Assembly (NCBI GenBank): GCA_016786615.1
Contig: JAEUVX010000010.1
Span: 62,001-126,000 of the forward strand
Source: Flavipsychrobacter sp.
Lineage (GTDB): Bacteria; Bacteroidota; Bacteroidia; Chitinophagales; Chitinophagaceae
DNA: 64,000 nt
Direction: 5' to 3'
The position numbers and the translations under genes were made by a program. Below, piece after piece: positions 16,848 through 25,396 of this stretch. The notes beneath the pieces were generated by a model. It was not told where the DNA came from, did no database searches, and worked only from the letters and a program-made list of their open reading frames with translations. Each line of letters begins with the position of its first letter. The stretch's first letter is position 1.

Positions 16848-17960
16848 TTGGAAACACCATCAGGTAATATAACATCACAGCAAAGGCATCATTTTCATAC
16901 ATTTGATGCCTTGCGTTTTTTTGCTTGTTTCAAGGTCTTTTTGCACCACCTTCCGATAGTCGCTTTCCCGTGGTTTAATTTTATTAAGAAAGGAGGGGGA
17001 ATCGGAGTACAGTTTTTTTTCGTCTTAAGCGGGTTTCTTATTACGTATATAATATGTGAGGAGAAGCAGACAAATGGTAGTTTAAATCTGAAACACTTTT
17101 TTGCACGAAGGGTATTGCGTATCTGGCCTTTGTTTTATCTGGCAGTATTTATTGCATTTATTACCCCGAGTGTACTCAATATTATTCATCTTAGTAGTTC
17201 AGCTGCAGGATATGAACCCGACTGGTTGGTGTCGGTATTGTTTCTTGAAAACTATAAAATGATAGTTACGCATGATATACCAAATACATCTCCGTTAGGT
17301 GTTATGTGGTCGTTGTGTATAGAGGAGCATTTTTATATTGTATGGGGGCTGTTGTTATATTTTACCGGCATTAAATCATTGCCCAAAACTATTGTAACCT
17401 GTTTAATTGCCGCTATTATTTCAAGGGTATATTTTGTAAAAAACGGGTTATCTACCAGTGATTTGCTTACTAATATCGATTTGTTCGCTTTTGGTGCTAT
17501 TCCAGCATATTTGCTAGTGAACTATAAAGAGCGCTTGCTGGATACGGTTAACAAAATATCTATTGCTACAAAGCGCTGGTATGCTATAGTTGTATTGGTG
17601 GCAGTGATATTATTTTCTCAACTACAGGGAGATGCGCCATTTGTATGGGCTACATGTATACTTGGTGCCATGTTTGCAGTACTTATCATTTTTACATTGC
17701 CTGCAGACACAAAATTCAGGATAAGCGATAGTAGTGTGTTGAGTAAACTGGGCCTGTATACTTATGGTTTTTATATTTATCACACACTTGTGATCAATCT
17801 GCTGAAGCGTGTGTTTGAAAAATTGGATTGGAGCATTGATACAGCCTTGTGGGCTACGTTGTTTGCAATATTGTCATTTGCAATATCAATTTTATGCAGT
17901 ATGCTGTCTTACCATCTTTTCGAAAAGCAATTCCTGAAGCTGAAAAAATATTTCAGATAG
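16848..17960 (+). CDS. Acyltransferase 3 family membrane protein (OafA-like)
   Basis: 370 residues from a TTG codon; no ATG exists between the upstream stop and the conserved core, so TTG is the likely start. The core begins HTFDALRFFACFKVFLHHL, matching the R-F-A and active-site His of the acyltransferase 3 family that O-acetylates surface polysaccharides. GVQFFFVLSGFLITYI follows, then RRVLRIWPLFYL and WSLCIEEHFYIVWGLL, all in the usual order. About ten membrane helices are present. It is the last gene of the 14081-17960 cluster, separated by 12 bp from the glycosyltransferase, so it probably acts on the same surface glycan or lipid. Confidence 0.85.
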   Translation: METPSGNITSQQRHHFHTFDALRFFACFKVFLHHLPIVAFPWFNFIKKGGGIGVQFFFVLSGFLITYIICEEKQTNGSLNLKHFFARRVLRIWPLFYLAVFIAFITPSVLNIIHLSSSAAGYEPDWLVSVLFLENYKMIVTHDIPNTSPLGVMWSLCIEEHFYIVWGLLLYFTGIKSLPKTIVTCLIAAIISRVYFVKNGLSTSDLLTNIDLFAFGAIPAYLLVNYKERLLDTVNKISIATKRWYAIVVLVAVILFSQLQGDAPFVWATCILGAMFAVLIIFTLPADTKFRISDSSVLSKLGLYTYGFYIYHTLVINLLKRVFEKLDWSIDTALWATLFAILSFAISILCSMLSYHLFEKQFLKLKKYFR

Positions 17961-18297
17961 AAGGGTATGCTTATTTCTACTATACAATGAATTGGAAAAG
18001 TAGCTAAACGTATGTGTTAGTTATTTACGGCAATAAACAATCCTATAAGAACATATACCATAACCAGTGCTATCGTCATCCATTTTGACTTTGTGCCTGT
18101 GCGTTTGAGCGGCATTTTGTAAGACATAAGCAATACCTATTAGCGTTAACTCATTTATTGTGCAAGAGCAATATTTTAACATAACGTTTGTATGTGCGGG
18201 ATATTGTGCTGCGACTAAATATTTTCTCTGAAATAGATAAAAACAATTTTCAAGCCAAAAAAGTATGGGTTAGTCCTGTTGATAGATAATGACATTA
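17961..18297. other. Intergenic region, mostly non-coding apart from a 36-codon frame
   Basis: This 337-bp gap between the convergent acyltransferase and MauE/thioredoxin genes contains the small minus-strand frame at 18017-18127. The part from 18128 to 18297 is AT-rich and shows no recognised gene, repeat or terminator. Confidence 0.5.
18017..18127 (-). CDS. Candidate 36-residue single-pass membrane peptide
   Basis: ATG at 18125-18127 opens a frame beginning MSYKMPLKRTGTKSKW and continuing into a hydrophobic segment MTIALVMVYVLIGLFIA, ending VNN and TAA. A basic, positive-inside N-terminus followed by one 19-residue helix is what a small inner-membrane protein would look like. It sits in a region without another gene and reads in the same direction as the genes beyond 18298. 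Small membrane peptides of this form are known in Bacteroidota, but I cannot name a family and no promoter is obvious. Confidence 0.5.
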   Translation of the reverse strand: MSYKMPLKRTGTKSKWMTIALVMVYVLIGLFIAVNN

Positions 18298-19236
18298 TCA
18301 TGGCTTTGCAAGCCATGATTCTATTTCTGATTGGCTCATGGTTACGTAATTTGTTTCAGCCTCTACCCAACCATCTTTCATCAGGTATATAACCGGCCAG
18401 CTGAAGCCAACCATGTTTGTGAAGTCATCTGCCTTGAGTTTTGTATGGGGTATATTCTGTGCTTTTGTTTTGTCAAAGAAATCTTTCAGGTTTTCATCTT
18501 TGCCGGCAAGAACCATAAATAACGGTAAGGAAGGGTTCTTTTGCTTCATGATATGCATTTTGTAAGCTGCGACGCGGCAATGCGGGCACTTCAGGCTAAA
18601 GAAGGCGATTACATGCTTCCCTTTCTTTAAGTCAATTGCCGGGGCATCAGTTTTGCCCGGTTCATAAAGCTTTTGCATATCCAGTTGGAAATGGTCTTTC
18701 AGCAGCCATTGTGGTTTTGTATCGGGTATAGGGTAGTATATGAATGGTGTGATAGTGATACCTATACTTATAGCTGCGGCAAGCCATTGTATTTTGTTGC
18801 TTCCCCATCCCTTGTGGAATTTATTAAGTAGCCATAACGCGATTAATAACCCGCCATTTTTCAATAGTGAGGTAGAGGGGCTCATCCATATCGCATCGCC
18901 AAAACACCCGCAATTGATATTATCGCCGGCATATATCCATAAGTACACCAAATAGATACTGAATACGAGTGTCAGTATCATTGCCAGCTTTATTGCCCAT
19001 TTATTTTTGCCCCATAGGTGGATGGCTATAAGTATACCTAAGGCCATTTCCAGCCCTACAAGAAGCCTTCCTGCTATTGCAGATACAATCCAGGGGAGCT
19101 TCACGTATTCCACTATTGAGTATTGAAAACTTTCAAAGCTCTCGATGGTGTAGATTTTGGTATAAGAAGAGTATATGAATAGTGCACCTACAGCTATCGA
19201 CAGCAATATCAGTAATACGGTAAAAAACTTTTTCAT
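18298..19236 (-). CDS. MauE/DoxX-like membrane protein fused to a thioredoxin-like domain (copy 1)
   Basis: 312 residues from the ATG at 19234-19236; an upstream in-frame codon at 19257 precedes it without adding a recognisable element. Four membrane helices span residues 5-25, 50-75, 80-102 and about 118-140. The motif NCGCFGD (CGCFG 109-113) is characteristic of MauE/DoxX-type redox membrane proteins. A further helix near 152-168 leads to a periplasmic thioredoxin-like domain with CPHC at 217-220 (LKCPHCRVAAYKM). The protein probably passes electrons between the membrane CxC pair and the CPHC site, for disulfide formation or reduction outside the cytoplasm. The partner is unknown. A paralogue is at 22379-23323. 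Confidence 0.75.
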   Translation of the reverse strand: MKKFFTVLLILLSIAVGALFIYSSYTKIYTIESFESFQYSIVEYVKLPWIVSAIAGRLLVGLEMALGILIAIHLWGKNKWAIKLAMILTLVFSIYLVYLWIYAGDNINCGCFGDAIWMSPSTSLLKNGGLLIALWLLNKFHKGWGSNKIQWLAAAISIGITITPFIYYPIPDTKPQWLLKDHFQLDMQKLYEPGKTDAPAIDLKKGKHVIAFFSLKCPHCRVAAYKMHIMKQKNPSLPLFMVLAGKDENLKDFFDKTKAQNIPHTKLKADDFTNMVGFSWPVIYLMKDGWVEAETNYVTMSQSEIESWLAKP

Positions 19237-19275
19237 TATAAGGGGAGACCTTGTCAAAAAATATTGGATAAATAA

Positions 19276-19299
19276 AAAGCCCGGAAAGTTCCGGGCTTT
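19276..19299 (-). terminator. rpsT terminator
   Basis: AAAGCCCGGAA (19276-19286) pairs with TTCCGGGCTTT (19289-19299), with a T-rich tail on the minus strand. It is 22 bp after the rpsT stop. Confidence 0.88.
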
Positions 19300-19321
19300 A
19301 AAAATAACGTAAAAGATATAA

Positions 19322-19576
19322 TTATGCTAAAGCATTCAGCTTATTTACGATACCTGATTTCAGGTTGCTGGCTTTGTTTTTATGAATAACGTTACGCTTT
19401 GCCAGTTTATCTATCATAGATATTACTTTTGGCAACTGCTCAGTAGCTTCTTTTTTATCAGTAATGGCTAAGAGCGTACGGATAGCGTTACGGGTAGTTT
19501 TACCATAATAGCGATTACGGTCACGGCGTTTTTCACTTTGACGTACGTCTTTTTTGGTTGCTTTATGATTTGCCAT
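19322..19576 (-). CDS. rpsT: 30S ribosomal protein S20
   Basis: 84 residues, the usual S20 size. The sequence is very basic and helical: [21 protein letters not shown], then TRNAIRTLL and the C-terminal [17 protein letters not shown] followed by INKLNALA-type residues (here VNKLNALA), matching S20, which binds the 5' domain of 16S rRNA. It has its own promoter (box at 19605-19612) and terminator (19276-19299), so it is a single-gene unit. Confidence 0.95.
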   Translation of the reverse strand: MANHKATKKDVRQSEKRRDRNRYYGKTTRNAIRTLLAITDKKEATEQLPKVISMIDKLAKRNVIHKNKASNLKSGIVNKLNALA

Positions 19577-19604
19577 TTAATTACTTATTTATTTTTAAGG
19601 ACTG

Positions 19605-19612
19605 CAAAGGTA
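19605..19612 (-). promoter_or_regulatory. -7 box TACCTTTG of rpsT
   Basis: The minus strand reads TACCTTTGC, a full match to TAnnTTTG, 28 bp before the rpsT start codon. Confidence 0.75.
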
Positions 19613-19652
19613 AGGGAAAATTATATAACCCAAAAATATTTTCAGGAAAATA

Positions 19653-20771
19653 TTACATGTTTTGGGCGCTAAATACTTGTTTTGACCTTTTATACAGGTA
19701 TTCTTTCTTGGTAATAAAGGTTTCCAGTTTTTCTTTAGGTAGCCTCAGGTTATATGTTTCTTCGGGATATATGTTGTATTCAAACATATCATAATCCTCA
19801 TTCCACTTTTCCATCGTGCTTTTATCCAAGCCCAACTCGTGGATGAGCAAATCCATGCTCATCGGTTCTTCGAGCCTTACTATAGCCATAGCTTTCAGTT
19901 CATCAGCAGTGAAGCGCGGCTTAGCCGGGAGAGCCTGTTTGTCTGTACCGATTGACGCAGATAGAGCAGTATTGTCTGTTGGACTTACGAATTTTCCGAT
20001 GTTTTCAAATATTGTGGCTGTAGCTATAAAAGCCAATACATGCCCTTGTGTTTCTTTAGGCAGGTATTGCTTAATATCCCAGAAGTTGCGGCTGCCTGTG
20101 CGTTCTATTGCCCTTTTTACAGGGGTAGGGCCACTATTATATGCTGCAACAACTAACAACCAGTCATTCAAATCATCATATAGGTTAACAAGATACTTGG
20201 CAGCTGCGTTCGTAGATTTATACCAGTCTGTACGGTCGTCTCTGCCTTTACCTACCTTTAATCCCATTAATCGTGCAGTAGGGGCCATTAATTGCCATGG
20301 ACCAACTGCCCCGGCACGAGATACTGCTTTATTGTTGAGTGCAGATTCAATAACAGCCAGATATTTAAGTTCTTTAGGTATTTCATGCTTCTGCAGTACG
20401 TTTTCCATTAACGGGAATGGTGTATTACTACGGCCATGAACAACGTTTATAGTCCTGTTGTGTGTCCTTGAATATTTACTAACAAAATCGTTAATAAACC
20501 CACTCATAGAGCCATAGTATTCTTTTTCATGAGCCAATGGAACATGTTTATACACCTTAGGTTTGGCTTTCATAGCCTTAGGCATTGCAATAGCAATAGG
20601 TAATGCCGGTGTATTGCCATGTTTAGAATGCATAACATTTGCATTGCGTGTAATGATAGTATCGGCCTTTACTTCTCTTTTATGAGAAGAGCCTATACGC
20701 ACCATTTGTGCAGATACAGATGCTGAAAACAGCATGAAAACAGACGCAAATACAAATGTTTTATTGAGCAT
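19653..20771 (-). CDS. Lytic transglycosylase, MltD-like, without LysM domains
   Basis: 372 residues. The signal peptide is MLNKTFVFASVFMLFSASVSAQ. The SLT (GH23) domain spans about 115-270: LKYLAVIESALNNKAVSRAGAVGPW contains the catalytic Glu in VIES, then QLMAPTARLMGL, the DDR-DWYKSTNAAAKYL region and WLLVVAAYNSGP. This is the order seen in membrane-bound transglycosylase D, which cleaves peptidoglycan to give 1,6-anhydro ends. E. coli MltD carries C-terminal LysM repeats; here only a short region after 290 (VRLEEPMSMDLLIHELGLD) precedes the end, so cell-wall binding must come from elsewhere. It is in a minus-strand run with tatA and rpsT. Confidence 0.88.
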   Translation of the reverse strand: MLNKTFVFASVFMLFSASVSAQMVRIGSSHKREVKADTIITRNANVMHSKHGNTPALPIAIAMPKAMKAKPKVYKHVPLAHEKEYYGSMSGFINDFVSKYSRTHNRTINVVHGRSNTPFPLMENVLQKHEIPKELKYLAVIESALNNKAVSRAGAVGPWQLMAPTARLMGLKVGKGRDDRTDWYKSTNAAAKYLVNLYDDLNDWLLVVAAYNSGPTPVKRAIERTGSRNFWDIKQYLPKETQGHVLAFIATATIFENIGKFVSPTDNTALSASIGTDKQALPAKPRFTADELKAMAIVRLEEPMSMDLLIHELGLDKSTMEKWNEDYDMFEYNIYPEETYNLRLPKEKLETFITKKEYLYKRSKQVFSAQNM

Positions 20772-20870
20772 TTATTTTGTATCGGTTTTTTAGCGATTAA
20801 GAAATGCACCCTTACATGTGAGGTGTAAGAAATACTATACTATGATTCGGATAAAATGAGAAGAAAGGCC

Positions 20871-21086
20871 TTATTCAGCTTTCTTTTCCTTGATGCCGGC
20901 TTCAATCTCGTTCTTTACGCCTTCTTTGGCATCATTGAACTCGCGGATACCTTTACCAATACCACGTGCCAGCTCGGGGATTTTCTTTCCGCCAAAAAAT
21001 ATAACGACAACAAGTAATATTATTATCCACTCCGCACCACTGGGCATCGAAATCAATAACTGTGGATTAATCGCTGATAAAAACAT
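20871..21086 (-). CDS. tatA: Twin-arginine translocase subunit TatA/E
   Basis: 71 residues. The N-terminal helix contains MPSGAEWIIILLVVVIFFGGKKIPELARGIGKG, the single transmembrane segment followed by the FGGKKIPELA hinge and amphipathic helix that define TatA. The charged C-terminus (EIEAGIKEKKAE) is typical. TatA oligomers form the passage for folded proteins across the inner membrane. No tatC is adjacent, which is usual where tat genes are dispersed. It lies between rluD and the transglycosylase gene. Confidence 0.93.
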   Translation of the reverse strand: MFLSAINPQLLISMPSGAEWIIILLVVVIFFGGKKIPELARGIGKGIREFNDAKEGVKNEIEAGIKEKKAE

Positions 21087-21245
21087 AATCAGATGTTTTA
21101 TGTAATTAAACTATTCGTACAAAATTAAGGTTAAATCATGATTAACTGTTGTTAAATTATGTATTGCCTTACTTTGTATGGTGTCAAATTAGTGATTTTA
21201 CGTTTGAAAAACGAATTATTAATTAAAATGACAATGTATGTCTGT

Positions 21246-22346
21246 TTATATCCCGTCGAGGCTGTTTTTAAGTTGCGGTGTCATTCCACCGGTGTATGTC
21301 TGCCATCGTTCAATGACTTGTTTCATCTCATCCGGTAATTCAGAATTGAACTGTATCCATTCTCCTGTAGCGGGGTGTGTAAAGCCAAGTTCTTTGGCAT
21401 GAAGCGCATGGCGGGGAAGTATTTTAAAGCAATTTTCTACAAATTGTTTGTATTTCGTGAAAACTGTACCTTTTACTATATAATCGCCACCATATGTAGC
21501 ATCGTTGAATAGCGGATGCCCGATAGATTTCATGTGTACACGTATCTGATGGGTGCGCCCTGTCTCAAGCCTTAATTCTATTAATGTAACATAATTGAAA
21601 CGCTGGAGCACTTTATAATGTGTGATAGCTTCTTTACCATAATCGCCCTCCGGGAAGGTGTCCATTATTTTGCGGAAACGCAGGTTGCGCCCCACATGTA
21701 CGTTAACGGTGCCTTCATCTTCTTCAAAATTTCCCCACACTAATGCTATGTACCTGCGGTGAACGGTATGTTTTTTGAATTGTGCAGACAGATTGCTCAT
21801 GGCCTGATCTGTTTTTGCAATAACCAATAGCCCGCTTGTGTCTTTATCTATGCGATGCACAAGGCCCACACGGGGGAGTGCACTGTTTTCAATGTCTTCT
21901 ACATGCAGATACCACGCCAGTCCGTTTACCAATGTACCGGTATAATTGCCGCATCCCGGATGTACTACCATGCCATCCGGCTTGTTGATTATCATCAAGT
22001 GGTCATCTTCGTATACGATGTTCAGCGGCATTTTTTCGGGTATCACCTCTTCCGATATTTCCCCGCGGCTATCGAATACTATGATTTCGTCGTTGGTGCG
22101 TATTTTATAGTTCGACTTTGTGGGCTGTCCGTTTACAGTTATCAAACCATCTTCTATTGCCTGTTGTATTTTGTTGCGGGTAGCACCCTCCACACGTATC
22201 ATCAGATACTTATCTATACGCATGCTTTCCTGCCCGCGTGTTATACTGAGGCGCATCCTTTCTACAGGGATTATTTCACCATCCTGTTCACTTTTTTCGG
22301 GGTCATCGTCATCCCATATTTCTTCCAGTTCGTTGTCGGTTGCCAT
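21246..22346 (-). CDS. rluD: RluD-family 23S rRNA pseudouridine synthase
   Basis: 366 residues. An acidic N-terminal tail (1-25, including WDDDDPEKSEQDGE) precedes an S4 RNA-binding domain at about 40-95 (MRIDKYLMIRVEGATRNKIQ). The catalytic domain has the RluA/RluD signature GLVHRIDKDTSG with catalytic Asp167, followed by LVIAKTD, YIALVWG and RLETGRTHQIRVH. The family isomerises uridines in helix 69 of 23S rRNA (RluD) or similar sites; the domain layout favours RluD. It starts 33 bp after the stop of the MauE/thioredoxin gene and has its own promoter box. Confidence 0.92.
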   Translation of the reverse strand: MATDNELEEIWDDDDPEKSEQDGEIIPVERMRLSITRGQESMRIDKYLMIRVEGATRNKIQQAIEDGLITVNGQPTKSNYKIRTNDEIIVFDSRGEISEEVIPEKMPLNIVYEDDHLMIINKPDGMVVHPGCGNYTGTLVNGLAWYLHVEDIENSALPRVGLVHRIDKDTSGLLVIAKTDQAMSNLSAQFKKHTVHRRYIALVWGNFEEDEGTVNVHVGRNLRFRKIMDTFPEGDYGKEAITHYKVLQRFNYVTLIELRLETGRTHQIRVHMKSIGHPLFNDATYGGDYIVKGTVFTKYKQFVENCFKILPRHALHAKELGFTHPATGEWIQFNSELPDEMKQVIERWQTYTGGMTPQLKNSLDGI

Positions 22347-22373
22347 CAGTTATGTTATTTCAGAAAAGAATTG

Positions 22374-22381
22374 CGAAGTTA
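22374..22381 (-). promoter_or_regulatory. -7 box TAACTTCG of rluD
   Basis: Minus strand TAACTTCG, TAnnTTYG type, 27 bp before the rluD ATG. It overlaps the stop codon of the upstream MauE/thioredoxin gene. Confidence 0.6.
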
Positions 22382-23323
22382 CTGTTTAAGCCAGTCTTTT
22401 ATATCAGCAGGGTCTAATTGCAGATAAGTACTCTCTTTTTCAATAATGCCATTGTTTATCCAGTAAATTGCCGGCACACCGTCTCCTGCCATTTCGGTAA
22501 ATGAAGCCATGTCTTTGTATAGTATAAATGGAAGGTCGTCTGCTTTTGTTTCTTCAAAAAAAGCATCACGGTTAGATGAGTGCCCGCTTATTACAAGATA
22601 TACAGGTATTTCAGGGTTCTTTTGTTTGAGTACATGCAGCAGATAGGCTGCTTTTTTGCAATGCGGGCATGTAAGGCTCATATACGCAATTATGTGTTTG
22701 CCATTGCGCAATTCTTTTTCAGGCATATTAGTACTATCGGCGTACAAGAGGTTCAGGTTAACAAGTCTGTTAACTACTGTAGGCTTGTTATCAACATGCA
22801 GTGGTGCAATAATGAAAGTGCTTACCAGAGCAGCCATAGCCAATAAAGCAGAGAACCATTCCTGATTTTTATAAGGCTTAATCGGGTAAAAACGTAATAA
22901 AACAAAGCAGGCTGCAATCATTGCCAGATTCTTCCAGATAGCCTGCAGCGGGTTCATATATATCCAGTCGCCAAAGCATCCGCAATTGCCGGTATTGCCT
23001 TGCTGGATAATCAATACACCCAGATACATTGTCAGTATTGCAAGGAAGCCAATAGTTACGGGGTAGGTAACCTCTTTGAGATAGATATGAAACAAAAGAA
23101 AAAGGCCTAATAAAAATTCAATGCCGATGAATAGGTGCGCTATAACAGATGCCCATAACATGCTGCCGATACCAAAGCTTATAAATGTCCATTGAAATGG
23201 TTCAATGTCGCTTAGTTTGCTGTATGCAGATATAAAAAAAACTGCTGCTAATGAAAGCAGCAGTAGTAAGCTTGTAATGCGTTTTATATAAAAAAAAGCG
23301 TTGTTGCTATTTGTCTGTGCCAT
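22379..23323 (-). CDS. MauE/DoxX-like membrane protein fused to a thioredoxin-like domain (copy 2)
   Basis: 314 residues, a paralogue of 18298-19236 over its full length. Membrane helices lie near 14-34, 55-80, 88-108 and 125-145. GNCGCFGDW (CGCFG 114-118) is the MauE-type pair, and SLTCPHCKKAAYLLH (CPHC 219-222) is the thioredoxin-like site. It follows the Cys-rich lipoprotein gene at 23354-23602 by 30 bp on the same strand and is probably cotranscribed with it. That suggests the lipoprotein could be a substrate or redox partner, which is inference. Confidence 0.75.
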   Translation of the reverse strand: MAQTNSNNAFFYIKRITSLLLLLSLAAVFFISAYSKLSDIEPFQWTFISFGIGSMLWASVIAHLFIGIEFLLGLFLLFHIYLKEVTYPVTIGFLAILTMYLGVLIIQQGNTGNCGCFGDWIYMNPLQAIWKNLAMIAACFVLLRFYPIKPYKNQEWFSALLAMAALVSTFIIAPLHVDNKPTVVNRLVNLNLLYADSTNMPEKELRNGKHIIAYMSLTCPHCKKAAYLLHVLKQKNPEIPVYLVISGHSSNRDAFFEETKADDLPFILYKDMASFTEMAGDGVPAIYWINNGIIEKESTYLQLDPADIKDWLKQ

Positions 23324-23353
23324 ATTGTTGATGGCAAAAATAATGATTTAAGA

Positions 23354-23602
23354 CTAGTAGAGTTTGCAGGTTTCTACAGCTTTGATACCATCTTTTTCTG
23401 TTGTTGAAGAATTTTCTTCGCATACAGATTTCGCTTTGGTCTTGGTATTGCTCACCTTATATTCTTTAACGAGCGTATCTGGAAGGCCAGCCTGACCGGA
23501 ATATGCAATAGTGCATTGGCATATATATTCACGTTTGCAAGAGCCTAATCCTAACGTAATTAATATAGCTAAAGCCAGTAGAGTACCGGTGCGAAATTTC
23601 AT
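23354..23602 (-). CDS. Small cysteine-containing lipoprotein (CKK-Y-C-C family)
   Basis: 82 residues. The signal MKFRTGTLLALAILITLGLGSC is followed by KREYICQCTIA, the family motif also present at 11030 and 11400. A later KAKSVCEEN and a C-terminal VETCKLY give four cysteines in the mature part besides the lipidated one. It is the first gene of a probable two-gene unit with the MauE/thioredoxin fusion 30 bp downstream. Function unknown; a disulfide-containing envelope protein is the best guess. Confidence 0.7.
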   Translation of the reverse strand: MKFRTGTLLALAILITLGLGSCKREYICQCTIAYSGQAGLPDTLVKEYKVSNTKTKAKSVCEENSSTTEKDGIKAVETCKLY

Positions 23603-23750
23603 GTAACTGTATTTTTAACGGTTGAAGATAAAAGTAAAAATTCAATTGCACAACTCATAACAACTTAATTGCATGAGATTTTTTAGCAAAGATTTATTTT
23701 CTGCAGCTTTGTTTTAGGTATAACTTTATGATATTGCCTTTGATAGATAC

Positions 23751-24656
23751 ATGACGATAACACAACACACCCTTGCCGATAATTTGGAATTAATAGCCAG
23801 ACAGGTAGTAGAGGGGTTTATAATTGGATTGCATAAAAGCCCGTTTCATGGTTTTTCCGTTGAATTTGCCGAACACAGGCTGTATAATCAAGGAGATGCA
23901 CTGAGGCATGTGGACTGGAAGGTTTACGGGCGTACAGATAAGCTTTTTGTAAAGAAATACGAAGAAGAGACCAACTTACGGTGTTGTCTGGTAGTAGATA
24001 CATCTGCGTCCATGCAATTTGCAGAGCAGGAGGGAAAACTTAGAAAAATAGATTTCGCATGCCTTGCGGCGGCAGGGCTTATTCAATTATTGAAGCGCCA
24101 ATTGGATGCGTCGGCATTAGCTTTTTTTAACAATGAGTTAAATTATCTATCCGATTGCCGGAGTTCACATACGCATTACAGGATGCTGATGCATGAACTT
24201 GAAAAGCAATTGACTGCAAAGCCCGTACCTGGAACTACTAATGCAGCAAAAGCGCTACATGATGTGGCTGAGCAAATGCACAGGAGGTCGCTGATAGTTG
24301 TGTTTAGCGATATGATGGATGATGCAGGGCAAATTGATGAGTTGTTTGCAGCATTGCAACACCTGAAATACAATAAACATGAGGTGATTTTATTCCATAT
24401 TATGGAGGGCAATAAAGAAGTGTCTTTTAATTATGACAACAGGCCTTATGAATTTGTTGATATGGAGACCGGGGATAAGCTGAAGCTGCAACCCAATCAG
24501 GTAAAAGAACAATATACTGTACAGATGGAGGCATTCAGAAAAGAAGTAGAAAATAAGTGCCATCAGTATCACATCGATATGGTTTCTGTAGATCTGAGTC
24601 AACCTGTAGAGCAGGTGTTGTATGCCTTTTTGCTGAAAAGAAATAAAATGCTGTAA
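23751..24656 (+). CDS. DUF58 domain protein with vWA-like fold
   Basis: 301 residues. The DUF58 signature appears early: KSPFHGFSVEFAEHRLYNQGD followed by ALRHVDWKVYGRTDKLFVK. A vWA-like region then opens with LVVDTSASM near residue 82, a D-x-S-x-S metal-dependent adhesion site. Proteins of this family are usually encoded next to MoxR-type AAA ATPases and membrane vWA proteins (the BatA-like operon), but neither is adjacent here. It is transcribed divergently from the lipoprotein at 23354. The role is probably in protein or cofactor maturation; no substrate can be given. Confidence 0.85.
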   Translation: MTITQHTLADNLELIARQVVEGFIIGLHKSPFHGFSVEFAEHRLYNQGDALRHVDWKVYGRTDKLFVKKYEEETNLRCCLVVDTSASMQFAEQEGKLRKIDFACLAAAGLIQLLKRQLDASALAFFNNELNYLSDCRSSHTHYRMLMHELEKQLTAKPVPGTTNAAKALHDVAEQMHRRSLIVVFSDMMDDAGQIDELFAALQHLKYNKHEVILFHIMEGNKEVSFNYDNRPYEFVDMETGDKLKLQPNQVKEQYTVQMEAFRKEVENKCHQYHIDMVSVDLSQPVEQVLYAFLLKRNKML

Positions 24657-24672
24657 AAATCAATAAATTTGC

Positions 24673-24680
24673 TACCTTTG
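24673..24680 (+). promoter_or_regulatory. -7 box TACCTTTG of the DUF177-rpmF-plsX operon
   Basis: Full match to TAnnTTTG, 137 bp before the first start codon, implying a leader of about 130 nt. The leader contains two TTGATTTATA-like repeats (about 24735-24755) but no recognised riboswitch. Confidence 0.65.
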
Positions 24681-24817
24681 CACCCCATTGAAGTTTTTTG
24701 ACAGGGAACTGATATAGGTGTTTTCTTAACTTATTGATTTATATTGATTTATAAATTTCTGTTGATTGACATTTATAGAAGTAGGGTAGCTGATAGATAA
24801 AAATCGGAAGAGCTAAG

Positions 24818-25384
24818 ATGAAACATAATCGTGAATTTGAGATAGCATGGCAAGGGTTAAAGCCCGGTGTTCATACGTTTCAGTACGAGCTCACCGACAA
24901 ATTTATTCAGGAAAAAGGCAAGGAAGATGCAGATTTTAAAGATCTGGACGCATTGGTAACATTGCGTTTCGATAAAAAAAACAATTTCTTTCTATGCCAT
25001 TTCGATATTGACGGTAGTGTAACTGTAGCTTGCGACAGGTGCGGAGATGAATTCAAAATGAGGCTTTGGGACGAGTTTGACCTTGTAATAAAGCTGACAG
25101 GAACTGAAGACGCAGAGGAGATTGATGAAGACGCAGATGTGGTTTTTGTGCCACGAAGCGAAACTGTGATAGACATCAGTAACTGGATATATGAATTTGT
25201 AATGCTGAGCATACCATTACAACGGCTGCATCCTGATAAGGCCGATGGAGAACCGGGTTGTAATCCTGACGTGTTGAAGCTGCTGAATAAGCTTGCTGAA
25301 CCGGAAGAAGCACCTAAAAATGATATTTGGAAAGGCCTGGAGGCTTTGAAAGATAAGACAAACAATAATCGTAAAACGAAGTAA
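24818..25384 (+). CDS. DUF177 (YceD-like) protein upstream of rpmF
   Basis: 188 residues. The mid-region has VACDRCGDEF (a conserved C-x-R-C pair) and, near residue 140, CNPDVLKLL, matching DUF177/YceD. In plants and E. coli this family is linked to 23S rRNA accumulation. It is rich in acidic residues with an amphipathic beta region. The stop is 12 bp before rpmF, and rpmF is followed by plsX, an order conserved across many bacteria. The ATG at 24818 is used; the region before it lacks other in-frame starts. Confidence 0.88.
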   Translation: MKHNREFEIAWQGLKPGVHTFQYELTDKFIQEKGKEDADFKDLDALVTLRFDKKNNFFLCHFDIDGSVTVACDRCGDEFKMRLWDEFDLVIKLTGTEDAEEIDEDADVVFVPRSETVIDISNWIYEFVMLSIPLQRLHPDKADGEPGCNPDVLKLLNKLAEPEEAPKNDIWKGLEALKDKTNNNRKTK

Positions 25385-25396
25385 AATTTAGATACA

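Noticed and set aside
17961-18297. tRNA or small RNA in the gap between the acyltransferase and the MauE/thioredoxin gene
   Set aside because: No cloverleaf-compatible pairing or CCA-type end was found; only a small open frame is supported.
24681-24817. Riboswitch or leader element in the 130-nt DUF177 leader
   Set aside because: Only AT-rich direct repeats are seen. No conserved riboswitch core or terminator-antiterminator pair could be recognised.
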